Positions 1 to 5,386 of a stretch of DNA of 7,156 bases are shown piece by piece. Position 1 is the first letter of the stretch; the number at the start of each line of letters is the position of its first letter. The notes below the pieces were generated by a model, which was not told where the DNA came from, ran no database searches, and saw nothing but the letters and a program-made list of their open reading frames with translations. A program made the translations under genes and the position numbers. Origin of the DNA: Dehalococcoidia bacterium (lineage in GTDB: Bacteria > Chloroflexota > Dehalococcoidia > UBA3495); assembly GCA_002730485.1 (NCBI GenBank), contig PCAH01000107.1, positions 1 through 7,156 on the forward strand, read 5' to 3'.

Positions 1-264
1 GATTTCCATTCGACCGCGCCCGTGCAGAATACCTACCGCATCGACTTCCCAGCGGGACTTGACCTCCTCACCGATCGCGCGCATCTCCTTCTCTGCCATT
101 TCGGCATACACGTCGTATTCGAGATATCGGGTCGAGCGACCCTTTGTGTTGTCCCGGACAACGCCGGCAAAAGAAGTCACCGCGCCATCTGAATCCGCCA
201 GGACAACATCGTGTAAGTCACCGGGTTTGACGGGCTCATCTGTAATCTGATATAGATCGGGCAT
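1..264 (-). CDS. moaE: Molybdopterin synthase catalytic subunit MoaE (C-terminal part outside window)
   Basis: MoaE is the large subunit of molybdopterin (MPT) synthase. With thiocarboxylated MoaD it inserts two sulfurs into precursor Z (cPMP) to make the MPT dithiolene, in the cytoplasm. I translated 88 codons from the ATG at 264 to the window edge. The family pattern is clear: an early ITDEP segment (residues 7-11), FAGVVRDNTKGRS (32-44) with the conserved Arg37, LEYDVYAEMAEKEM (48-61), and the start of the HR-G segment, here HGRGRMEI (81-88). About 50-60 C-terminal residues, including the expected active-site lysines, lie beyond base 1. An AGGA/GGAG-rich stretch just before the ATG serves as ribosome binding site. 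It follows moaD by 58 bases on the same strand, which supports the call. The Gly after His81, where Arg is usual, is odd. Confidence 0.93.
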   Translation of the reverse strand, partial: MPDLYQITDEPVKPGDLHDVVLADSDGAVTSFAGVVRDNTKGRSTRYLEYDVYAEMAEKEMRAIGEEVKSRWEVDAVGILHGRGRMEI

Positions 265-306
265 TCCTTGCTCCTGCTCCCGCCATCTGCCCTGCCGGGC
301 TCTGGC

Positions 307-320
307 GCCGGACGTCTGGC
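307..320. repeat. Imperfect palindrome and short direct repeat between moaD and moaE
   Basis: In the 58-base gap between moaD and moaE, the 14-mer at 307-320 is palindromic around GACGTC, with one mismatched pair (12 of 14 bases symmetric). The heptamer TCTGGCG also occurs twice, at 301-307 and 315-321. No T-tract follows, so this is not an obvious terminator. It could be a small mRNA hairpin adjusting moaE expression, or chance in GC-rich spacer. Confidence 0.3.
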
Positions 321-322
321 GT

Positions 323-568
323 CTATCCACCGCTCACGGGTGTAATCAATGCCACCTCGTCATCCTCACGGAGAACCTGCTCCCGTTCGACATATTCCTG
401 ATTCACGGAGAGCATGATGCTTCGCTCCAGCGCCCCGAGTTTCGGAAATTCGCGAACCAGATCTGCCATCAGTTCCTGAAGCGTGCTCCCGTCTTGAATT
501 TCTCGTTCCAGCTGTCTGCTCCCAACGATATCGGCGCACTGGGCAAAGAGTAGTAGACGAACTGTCAT
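323..568 (-). CDS. moaD: Molybdopterin synthase sulfur-carrier subunit MoaD
   Basis: An 81-residue ubiquitin-fold sulfur carrier, the usual length for MoaD. The N-terminal strand (VRLLLFAQCADIVG, residues 3-16) matches the MoaD/ThiS start, where F-A-x-x-x-E/D is typical. Next come the LQELMADL helix and the late VNQEYVxRxxxLxxxDEVALI segment. The protein ends exactly in VSGG, the diglycine that MoeB-type enzymes adenylate and that then becomes the thiocarboxylate used by MoaE. The ATG at 568 is preceded by AGGAAG seven bases upstream. It lies 42 bases after the PHP gene and 58 bases before moaE, so the two synthase subunits are probably co-expressed. No moeB-like activating enzyme is in the window. 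ThiS is the main alternative, but adjacent moaE makes MoaD much more likely. Confidence 0.95.
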   Translation of the reverse strand: MTVRLLLFAQCADIVGSRQLEREIQDGSTLQELMADLVREFPKLGALERSIMLSVNQEYVEREQVLREDDEVALITPVSGG

Positions 569-610
569 ATCGATCTTCCTGGGATACCTTGGAGGTCGCG
601 TATCACAGGG

Positions 611-1444
611 TCAACCCGAGTAGTACGCGTCTTGCCCGACCTTCAAAGCGGTGAGCACGTCCATCGGAACACCGACGCGACCCATGATCGCATCACCGCG
701 GCTGTCCCCGTGGCAATCCGAACCACCCGACTTGAGCAGCCCGTGTGAATCGGCAAACGCAGAATATCGGCTGACATCATCGGCTCGATGCTTGATATGC
801 CAGACCTCGATACCGTCGATACCCTCCTCGACAAGACCCGGGAGCATCTCGTCAGAGCGATACAATGCCGGATGCGCGACGACAGCGATCCCGCCCGCGT
901 GGTGGATGACCTCTATGGCTTCGGAAGGGGCCATCAAGTATTTGCTCTCGTAGGCGGCCTTGCCGAGCCCGAGATACTTATGAAAAGCCTCGTTGGGGGA
1001 GAAACAGAATCCCTCCTCGACGAGCACGTCGGCCACGTGGGGTCTGCCGATAGCCGCTCCGTCCGCCTTCGCCAACACCTGCTCAAAGGTGACACGCACA
1101 CCCAACCGGTTGAGACGCTTGACAATCCGATCCGCTCGATTCCGGCGCTCGTCACGATACATCGACAGTGATTCGACCAATCGCTCGTTCTTTGTATCAA
1201 CGAAATAGGCCAGAATGTGTATGTCGCGTCCATTGAATTGGGCGCTGAGCTCGGACCCAGGCACGACATCGACACCAAGCCGTGCTCCCGTCTGTTGGGC
1301 CAATGCTACACCGCTGACAGAATCGTGATCCGTCAGGCTGATCGCCGCCAGCCCCACTTTCGCCGCCCGTTCAACGACCTGCTCGGGCGTAAAGGACCCG
1401 TCGGAACAGGTTGAGTGCAAGTGCAGGTCGATACCGCCAGTCAC
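611..1444 (-). CDS. PHP-domain metal-dependent phosphoesterase (TrpH/YciV, RNase AM-like)
   Basis: A 277-residue PHP-domain protein, the usual size for the TrpH/YciV group. Characterised members remove phosphate from 3',5'-nucleoside bisphosphates or trim RNA 5' ends. All metal-site signatures are visible: DLHLHSTCSDG (residues 6-16; His8, His10, Asp15), LTDHDS (37-42; Asp39, His40), GSELS (63-67; Glu65), DIHILAY with His76, GRPHVAD (133-139; His136), VAHP (189-192; His191) and GGSDCHG (240-246; Asp243, His245). The 'insert' helices between about 85 and 180 fit this subfamily rather than the PHP domain of DNA polymerase III. It begins with GTG one base after the def stop (TGA-C-GTG), implying translational coupling. 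The metal site is intact, so it is probably active. The exact substrate (pAp, short RNA or other) cannot be read from the sequence. Confidence 0.88.
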   Translation of the reverse strand: MTGGIDLHLHSTCSDGSFTPEQVVERAAKVGLAAISLTDHDSVSGVALAQQTGARLGVDVVPGSELSAQFNGRDIHILAYFVDTKNERLVESLSMYRDERRNRADRIVKRLNRLGVRVTFEQVLAKADGAAIGRPHVADVLVEEGFCFSPNEAFHKYLGLGKAAYESKYLMAPSEAIEVIHHAGGIAVVAHPALYRSDEMLPGLVEEGIDGIEVWHIKHRADDVSRYSAFADSHGLLKSGGSDCHGDSRGDAIMGRVGVPMDVLTALKVGQDAYYSG

Positions 1445-1445
1445 G

Positions 1446-2003
1446 TCAGGACCCCAATGCTTCGGCTGAAACTTCGACAGGTCCAGTGTCCTGACCCAGT
1501 CCCTCTTTCCGGAGTTTCCGGAGCTGGTTTCTCAGCAAGTTCCGACGGATGGCGCTGAAATGCTCGATCACGAGCACACCGTTGATGTGATCGATCTCGT
1601 GCTGGGCGGCTCGTGACGCGATCCCGTCAAATTCCATCGTCTGGACAACACCTTCACGGTCGAGGGCTTCGATCCGAACCTGTGCCGCTCTCTTCACGTC
1701 GCCGGCGATCCCCGGAAGGCTCAGACAGCCCTCTTCACCCACGATTTCACCGGCTTCCCAGACGATTCGAGGGTTGATCAAAGCTCTGGCCTCGAATCCC
1801 GGCTCACTCGGGCTTACGTCCAGGATAACAATACGTTGAGATACACCTACCTGCGGTCCGGCAAGACCGATTCCCTCCGCCGCGTACATCGTTTCGAACA
1901 TGTTGTCCACAAGCCGACGAACGTCGTCAGACACCACCTCGACGGGCTCAGCAGCCGTCTTCAGGGTCTCGCATCCCAGCTTCTTGATCTCGAGAAGCGG
2001 CAC
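1446..2003 (-). CDS. def: Peptide deformylase
   Basis: Peptide deformylase is the Fe2+/Zn2+ enzyme that removes the formyl group from the N-terminal Met of new proteins at the ribosome. The 185 residues fit the family's usual 160-190. All three motifs are present: motif 1 GIGLAGPQVG (residues 44-53), motif 2 EGCLSLPG (91-98; metal ligand Cys93) and motif 3 QHEIDHINGVL (134-144; ligands His135 and His139, catalytic Glu136). Motif 1 reads GLAGPQ where GLAAPQ is commonest, a conservative change. The basic C-terminal helix (about 152-166) is typical. The start is GTG two bases after the larE stop, with AGGAGA about eight bases upstream inside the end of larE; this good ribosome site supports the start. 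The common partner fmt is not adjacent. The gene instead sits between larE and a PHP gene, so it may be one of several def copies. Confidence 0.96.
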   Translation of the reverse strand: MPLLEIKKLGCETLKTAAEPVEVVSDDVRRLVDNMFETMYAAEGIGLAGPQVGVSQRIVILDVSPSEPGFEARALINPRIVWEAGEIVGEEGCLSLPGIAGDVKRAAQVRIEALDREGVVQTMEFDGIASRAAQHEIDHINGVLVIEHFSAIRRNLLRNQLRKLRKEGLGQDTGPVEVSAEALGS

Positions 2004-2005
2004 GA

Positions 2006-2833
2006 TCAGGTCTCCTGAATCGAAAGAAGGCTTTCGTTCAGACTTCCGGTACGGTATCCCTGAAGATCCAGCGTCACGTATCGATAGCCTATGGTTTTGA
2101 GCACCTCGGCGGCCTGCTCATACTGACCGCCCACGAAGAACCGGGGGATATCGGCCGGATCTACCTCGATTCGTGCAATTTCCTCGTGGTGTCGGACACG
2201 GACCTGAGGAAACCCGAGAGACTTCAGGAAGGCTTCAGCCTGGTCGATCATCCGGAGCGCTTCAACGGTCACCGGTGTACCGTATGGAATCCGCGAGGAC
2301 AAGCAGGCGGCGGCAGGATCATCCCACGTGGAGAGACCCCAATCCTTTGACAGACTGCGAACGTCATCCTTCGTGAATCCCGCCTCGACCAGGGGCGCCC
2401 GGATCCCTCTGGACTCTGCGGCCGTCATCCCTGGTCGATAGTCACCCACGTCATCGGCAATTGCACCGTAGAGCAGGTTGTCGTACTTGCCGCCAAAATT
2501 CCGGATCACTTCCTCGAGCTTGTCGGCAAGCGCAGACTTGCAGTGGAAGCACCGATCCGGGTTGTTCTGCACATACTCCGGGTTCGCAAGCTCCTCTGTG
2601 TAGACGATTTCCAGCCGAATACCGATCTCGTCCGCGATTGCCCGGGCCCGGTCGATCTCGCCGTCCGGGTAGCTCGCTGACACGGCCGTCACGGCGATCG
2701 CTTCGTCGCCGAGCACGCGATGGGCCGCTGCTGCCAGGAATGTGCTGTCCACGCCGCCGGAAAAAGCGACGACGGCATTCCCGAGACGCTTCAAGATCGA
2801 GTTGAACGCGGCGAGTTTTTCTTCCGGGAGCAT
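2006..2833 (-). CDS. larE: ATP-dependent sacrificial sulfur transferase LarE family protein
   Basis: This 275-residue PP-loop enzyme is related to the sulfur-inserting enzyme that makes the nickel-pincer cofactor of lactate racemase. In the characterised Lactiplantibacillus enzyme, ATP adenylates the carboxylates of the LarB product and sulfur is donated from its own cysteine (Cys176). Visible here are the PP-loop SGGVDST (25-31), RCFHCK (94-99), YGAIADDVGDYRPG (122-135), and WDDPAAACLSSRIPYG (170-185). The last places Cys177 at the sacrificial position. The end, LQGYRTGSLNE, is typical. No second Cys is near Cys177, which fits the sacrificial type better than the iron-sulfur type known in some LarE proteins. 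The ATG at 2833 starts six bases after the ATP-grasp stop, and def follows after two. No larA, larB or larC is in view, so the substrate could be something else. Confidence 0.92.
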   Translation of the reverse strand: MLPEEKLAAFNSILKRLGNAVVAFSGGVDSTFLAAAAHRVLGDEAIAVTAVSASYPDGEIDRARAIADEIGIRLEIVYTEELANPEYVQNNPDRCFHCKSALADKLEEVIRNFGGKYDNLLYGAIADDVGDYRPGMTAAESRGIRAPLVEAGFTKDDVRSLSKDWGLSTWDDPAAACLSSRIPYGTPVTVEALRMIDQAEAFLKSLGFPQVRVRHHEEIARIEVDPADIPRFFVGGQYEQAAEVLKTIGYRYVTLDLQGYRTGSLNESLLSIQET

Positions 2834-2839
2834 ATCGGC

Positions 2840-4270
2840 CTACGGATTCCCGACAGATTGCGGTTGTGGGAGCAGACCGCAGGGCAGAACCACGGCATCG
2901 ACCATCCCGTGGAGCAGCTTCTTGTCTGGCGGGCAGATCGTTGCCTGGACTCCGGAGAGGACGGGAGCATCATCGACCACAAAATAGTAGGGCTGCAGCC
3001 GCACGCGACCCCTGAATTTTCTCATTTCGCCAGATTCAAAGTCGTAGTGTTCGACGGGAAAAGTTGCTCCGTTGTGGAATATCTGCAGAATGTGTGGATT
3101 GGTTTCGAATCGATCCAGCGCAGTATTGATCGTTTCCTGCCAGTCGTGCTCCGACACATCGTGGCCGATGGCGACACCACGACTGCCCCAGGCCAGCTCC
3201 GAGAATCCGGACGGTTTGATGACTAGCTGGCGGTCTTTCTGACCCAGGTGACCCAAGTGGCGCCAGTCGGCAAAGGGCCGACCCTTGACCTCGAGTCCGT
3301 GGATTGTCGCGTGTGGCGGTAGGGGAGCAGGGTCCAGGATCCACGTTCTGGGAAACAGCTGCTCCAGAAATGAAAGGGTCTCACTGCTCAGCTGCTGCTG
3401 CCAGAAATCCCTGAGCATCGGGTGCTGGAACAGCGCCATCATCATCTTTTCTTCCAAATAGCTTTTCAAGGGTGGCGTTACCTTGACCAGGTTCTTCTTC
3501 GCCGCATACAGGATCAGCTCCATCTTCGGGATGTTCTTCAGATCAAACAGCTCGAAGAACCGGTAGACCACATCGATGCGGCGCAAGTCACCTTCAGCCG
3601 GGGCATACAGCCCATCCTCGGTAAACACGATCTCCTCGGGAGTCGTCACGTGTGTTTCCAGCCCACGCGCATTCAGCCGATCGGCAATCCAGACCATTTC
3701 GGGCCGCCAGCTGACCGATTCCTCTGAGATCACGATCCCGACGGCTGGATCGTCGCAACCCGCGAAGGAGCGGAGCATCCGCTCGAATCCGTCGACCATC
3801 CCGTCAGGGCCACCCACGATCGGCTCGTCCAGAGCGCTGTAACGCGCTCCAAGACTTGCCGTAAAACCGATCCCGCCGGGTACGGAGTCTAGCTCGGTCG
3901 CGATCATTCCCTCGCGGGTCGGAATGATGTCCGGCCGGATAACCATCGGTAGGTGCTGCTTGATCCGATTCATCCGGCCCAAGGCAACCACGGACTCCGG
4001 TTTTCCCTGATCCAGATAGCCCGCAACCCACTCGGGCTGGATACCGCGCCAACTGTGGTTATACAGCAGGTTTGCCGCTTTGTAGAACGCGTGCAGGTGC
4101 TGACCCATTTCTTCCAGGTGACTCAGCACCGACTCGGGAAGCCGCCAGGGATCGGATCCTACCTGCCAGCTGCTGTTCGCATCGGGGTGAATCGGTCTTT
4201 GCGCATCCGTATAGAGACCGCCTTCAGGGGTTTGACCATCTATGAAAAGACAGCGTTCCTGCGGGGTCAT
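2840..4270 (-). CDS. Circularly permuted ATP-grasp-like protein of unknown function
   Basis: Taken from the ATG at 4270, this is 476 residues. I do not recognise a named gene. The order of motifs resembles circularly permuted ATP-grasp proteins (the glutathionylspermidine-synthase-like fold). An N-terminal helical part with AFYKAANLLY (61-70) and WVAGYLDQGKP (81-91) comes first. Then come IRPDIIPT (111-118) with ATELDSVPGGIG (124-135), DVVYRFFELFDL (233-244), PPLKSYLEEKMMMAL (266-280), LVIKPSGFSELAWGSRG (349-365; candidate ATP-binding Lys352) and HILQIF (393-398), followed by an Arg-rich strand near the end. Such enzymes ligate a carboxylate to an amine or thiol using ATP; the substrate is unknown. 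It leads the larE-def-PHP-moaDE cluster. The frame could extend upstream to a TTG at 4432, but that would include an intrinsic terminator and lacks family-like sequence. The ATG has only a weak upstream purine stretch, so the start is moderately certain. Confidence 0.72.
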   Translation of the reverse strand: MTPQERCLFIDGQTPEGGLYTDAQRPIHPDANSSWQVGSDPWRLPESVLSHLEEMGQHLHAFYKAANLLYNHSWRGIQPEWVAGYLDQGKPESVVALGRMNRIKQHLPMVIRPDIIPTREGMIATELDSVPGGIGFTASLGARYSALDEPIVGGPDGMVDGFERMLRSFAGCDDPAVGIVISEESVSWRPEMVWIADRLNARGLETHVTTPEEIVFTEDGLYAPAEGDLRRIDVVYRFFELFDLKNIPKMELILYAAKKNLVKVTPPLKSYLEEKMMMALFQHPMLRDFWQQQLSSETLSFLEQLFPRTWILDPAPLPPHATIHGLEVKGRPFADWRHLGHLGQKDRQLVIKPSGFSELAWGSRGVAIGHDVSEHDWQETINTALDRFETNPHILQIFHNGATFPVEHYDFESGEMRKFRGRVRLQPYYFVVDDAPVLSGVQATICPPDKKLLHGMVDAVVLPCGLLPQPQSVGNP

Positions 4271-4289
4271 CTCTTTGGGTGATTTCTCT

Positions 4290-4295
4290 AGTATA
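4290..4295 (-). promoter_or_regulatory. Candidate -10 element for the ATP-grasp/larE cluster
   Basis: TATACT (5 of 6 to TATAAT) lies on the minus strand between the terminator and the ATG at 4270. The hexamer 17 bases further upstream matches the -35 consensus poorly, and transcription from here would leave a leader of only about a dozen bases. Some promoter is expected here because the terminator isolates the cluster from the upstream gene, but this exact site is uncertain. Confidence 0.25.
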
Positions 4296-4349
4296 GCGGT
4301 CAAACCGGGCTGACTCTCTGCATGTAAAAGGGTTCGGAACTGGCTGTAA

Positions 4350-4389
4350 ACAGAAAAGAACAGGGAACAAACCTTCAGTCCCTGTTCTT
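4350..4389 (-). terminator. Intrinsic (Rho-independent) terminator of the coiled-coil gene
   Basis: A perfect 11-bp stem pairs 4379-4389 with 4356-4366 around a 12-base loop. In the minus direction it is followed by TTTTCTGTTT. It begins about 53 bases after the stop of the gene ending at 4442. On the plus strand no T-tract follows the stem, so it acts for minus-strand transcription. It separates the coiled-coil gene from the ATP-grasp/larE cluster. Confidence 0.85.
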
Positions 4390-4441
4390 CCCGTATCGCT
4401 ATCAGAATACCGTGAACGAGCAATCCCCGCAAGGGAGTCGA

Positions 4442-5158
4442 TCAGTTCTGCTTTGACCTCAAGTATGCCCCGATGAGTTCACGATCAGCAGCGCTCAGGC
4501 CGCTTCCGCCTTCAGCCGAAGCCGCTTCCGCGGCAGGTTCGGCAGCGGGTTCTGCCTCCAGGGCAGGTTGCTCCGCGGGTAGTGCGGCCTCCTGTTGCTG
4601 AGCTTTCTGCTCGAGATGCTGCCGGATCAGCTGCATACTGAACGAATCATCATCGCTCGGGCCGGCCGCAGGTGCAGCCGGTGCGGCCGCCGTCTGTGGG
4701 GGAGGCGCGACGACCGATTCCTCCCGCTCAGCTTTGGCTGCGAGATGCTGCCGAATTACATCCAGGTCGCTCGTATCTGCCACCGGTTCCGGTGTGGGTG
4801 CGGCGGGTTCTGGCGAGCCGTTTATGCTGGGTGCTGATTCTTCAGGTGGGGGAGTGGGTTCGGGTTCGACACTGACCGCATCGACCGGATTCTGGAGACT
4901 CGCGGGTGGCGGCTCTGGCGCCTGTGCGGGCAGTTCTGGGAAGGATGTCTCAAAAGCGGCGCCGTCCGCCTCATCTTCGAGATTGAGCCTCGAGGCAACC
5001 GCCTGATACACGGCCTTTGCTGCCTCTACACGGGCCTCGAGCAGCTGGAGCGACTGCTTGATGTCCTCCATCTTGGTGGCCGCCTCGTCCATCTCTCGCT
5101 TGGCGTATTCAAGAACCTGCTCATACAGGTTTCCACGACCATCGTCGGGTTGGGGCAT
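4442..5158 (-). CDS. Coiled-coil protein with Pro/Ala/Glu-rich tail and three short helical repeats
   Basis: Not a family I recognise; 238 residues from the ATG at 5158. Residues about 11-62 are a charged heptad-like helix (from LYEQVLEYAKREMDEA to VYQAVASRLNLEDE), probably a coiled coil. From about 75 on it is Pro/Ala/Glu-rich and likely disordered. Set in this tail are three similar short helices: DVIRQHLAAKAE (133-144), QLIRQHLEQKAQ (176-187) and ELIGAYLRSKQ (227-237, the extreme C-terminus). No signal peptide or membrane segment is seen, so it is probably cytoplasmic and acidic. The chosen ATG has GAGG about eight bases upstream; an in-frame ATG at 5209 would add 17 residues and has a poorly spaced site. 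It has its own promoter candidate and terminator, so it is monocistronic, and is divergent from the MinD-like gene. A scaffold or adaptor role is only a guess. Confidence 0.75.
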   Translation of the reverse strand: MPQPDDGRGNLYEQVLEYAKREMDEAATKMEDIKQSLQLLEARVEAAKAVYQAVASRLNLEDEADGAAFETSFPELPAQAPEPPPASLQNPVDAVSVEPEPTPPPEESAPSINGSPEPAAPTPEPVADTSDLDVIRQHLAAKAEREESVVAPPPQTAAAPAAPAAGPSDDDSFSMQLIRQHLEQKAQQQEAALPAEQPALEAEPAAEPAAEAASAEGGSGLSAADRELIGAYLRSKQN

Positions 5159-5226
5159 ATCTCTGTCCTCAAAGGGGGAATACGGACACGACACAGAGGT
5201 CGCGATCATACCTTCCGAACCCTAGA

Positions 5227-5255
5227 ATAATAGGCGTCGCCTACGTCTCTGGCAA
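5227..5255 (-). promoter_or_regulatory. Sigma-70-type promoter for the coiled-coil gene
   Basis: On the minus strand, TTGCCA (5255-5250, 5 of 6 to TTGACA) and TATTAT (5232-5227, 5 of 6 to TATAAT) are separated by exactly 17 bases. Transcription would start near 5220. This gives a leader of about 60 bases to the ATG at 5158, with a GAGG ribosome site, and only about a dozen bases to the alternative ATG at 5209. It faces away from the MinD-like gene. Confidence 0.6.
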
Positions 5256-5290
5256 GTCTAAATCGGTAGGACCTGACCCGGAAGAGAGCA

Positions 5291-5309
5291 GTTTGTCCGT
5301 TTGACAAAC
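5291..5309. promoter_or_regulatory. Perfect inverted repeat, candidate operator upstream of the MinD-like gene
   Basis: GTTTGTC (5291-5297) and GACAAAC (5303-5309) are exact reverse complements separated by five bases, a 19-base dyad. The right arm shares GACA with the TTGACA at 5301-5306. A dimeric regulator bound here would block that -35 element. It lies about 35 bases upstream of the divergent -35 at 5255, so it could affect both directions. No T-tract follows, so it is not a terminator. Confidence 0.45.
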
Positions 5310-5329
5310 CCGATAAATTACATTACGTT
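5301..5329 (+). promoter_or_regulatory. Candidate promoter for the MinD-like/GT9 pair
   Basis: A consensus -35 hexamer TTGACA occupies 5301-5306. At 17 bases spacing the -10 position reads TACGTT (5324-5329), only 3 of 6, so the promoter is weak or needs an activator. Transcription from about 5336 would rule out the upstream TTG at 5339 as the start codon and fit the ATG at 5387 with a leader of about 50 bases. Confidence 0.35.
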
Positions 5330-5332
5330 ACC
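5318..5332. repeat. Three tandem TTACN pentamers
   Basis: TTACA, TTACG and TTACC follow one another at 5318-5332, covering the weak -10 position of the candidate promoter for the MinD-like gene. A regulator could read such half-helical-turn repeats, but three imperfect pentamers may also be chance. Confidence 0.25.
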
Positions 5333-5386
5333 GTCGTTTTGCGACTCCCGCTTCCCCACCTGACAGAGCGGTTGACTATACCCCGA

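Noticed and set aside
59..250. A 63-codon plus-strand frame at the left edge
   Set aside because: It overlaps the minus-strand moaE frame, whose translation clearly matches the family.
788..1171. A 127-codon plus-strand frame inside the PHP gene
   Set aside because: Antisense to a gene with all metal-binding motifs, and has no family-like sequence of its own.
2720..3226. A 168-codon plus-strand frame across larE and the ATP-grasp gene
   Set aside because: Antisense to two well supported genes and straddles their junction. It looks like a codon-structure shadow.
4595..5006. Several plus-strand frames (Gly/Ser/Arg-rich) over the coiled-coil gene
   Set aside because: They are antisense to Pro/Ala/Glu codons of the low-complexity tail. 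The minus-strand gene has a promoter, ribosome site and terminator in order.
5159..5209. ATG-initiated 17-residue extension of the coiled-coil protein
   Set aside because: The upstream ATG has a badly spaced purine stretch and would lie only about a dozen bases from the predicted transcription start, while the ATG at 5158 has a well spaced GAGG.
5339..5386. TTG-initiated N-terminal extension of the MinD-like protein
   Set aside because: It adds 16 Pro/Leu-rich residues without a ribosome site and would start about where transcription is predicted to begin. The ATG at 5387 is preferred, though a TTG at 5372 cannot be excluded.
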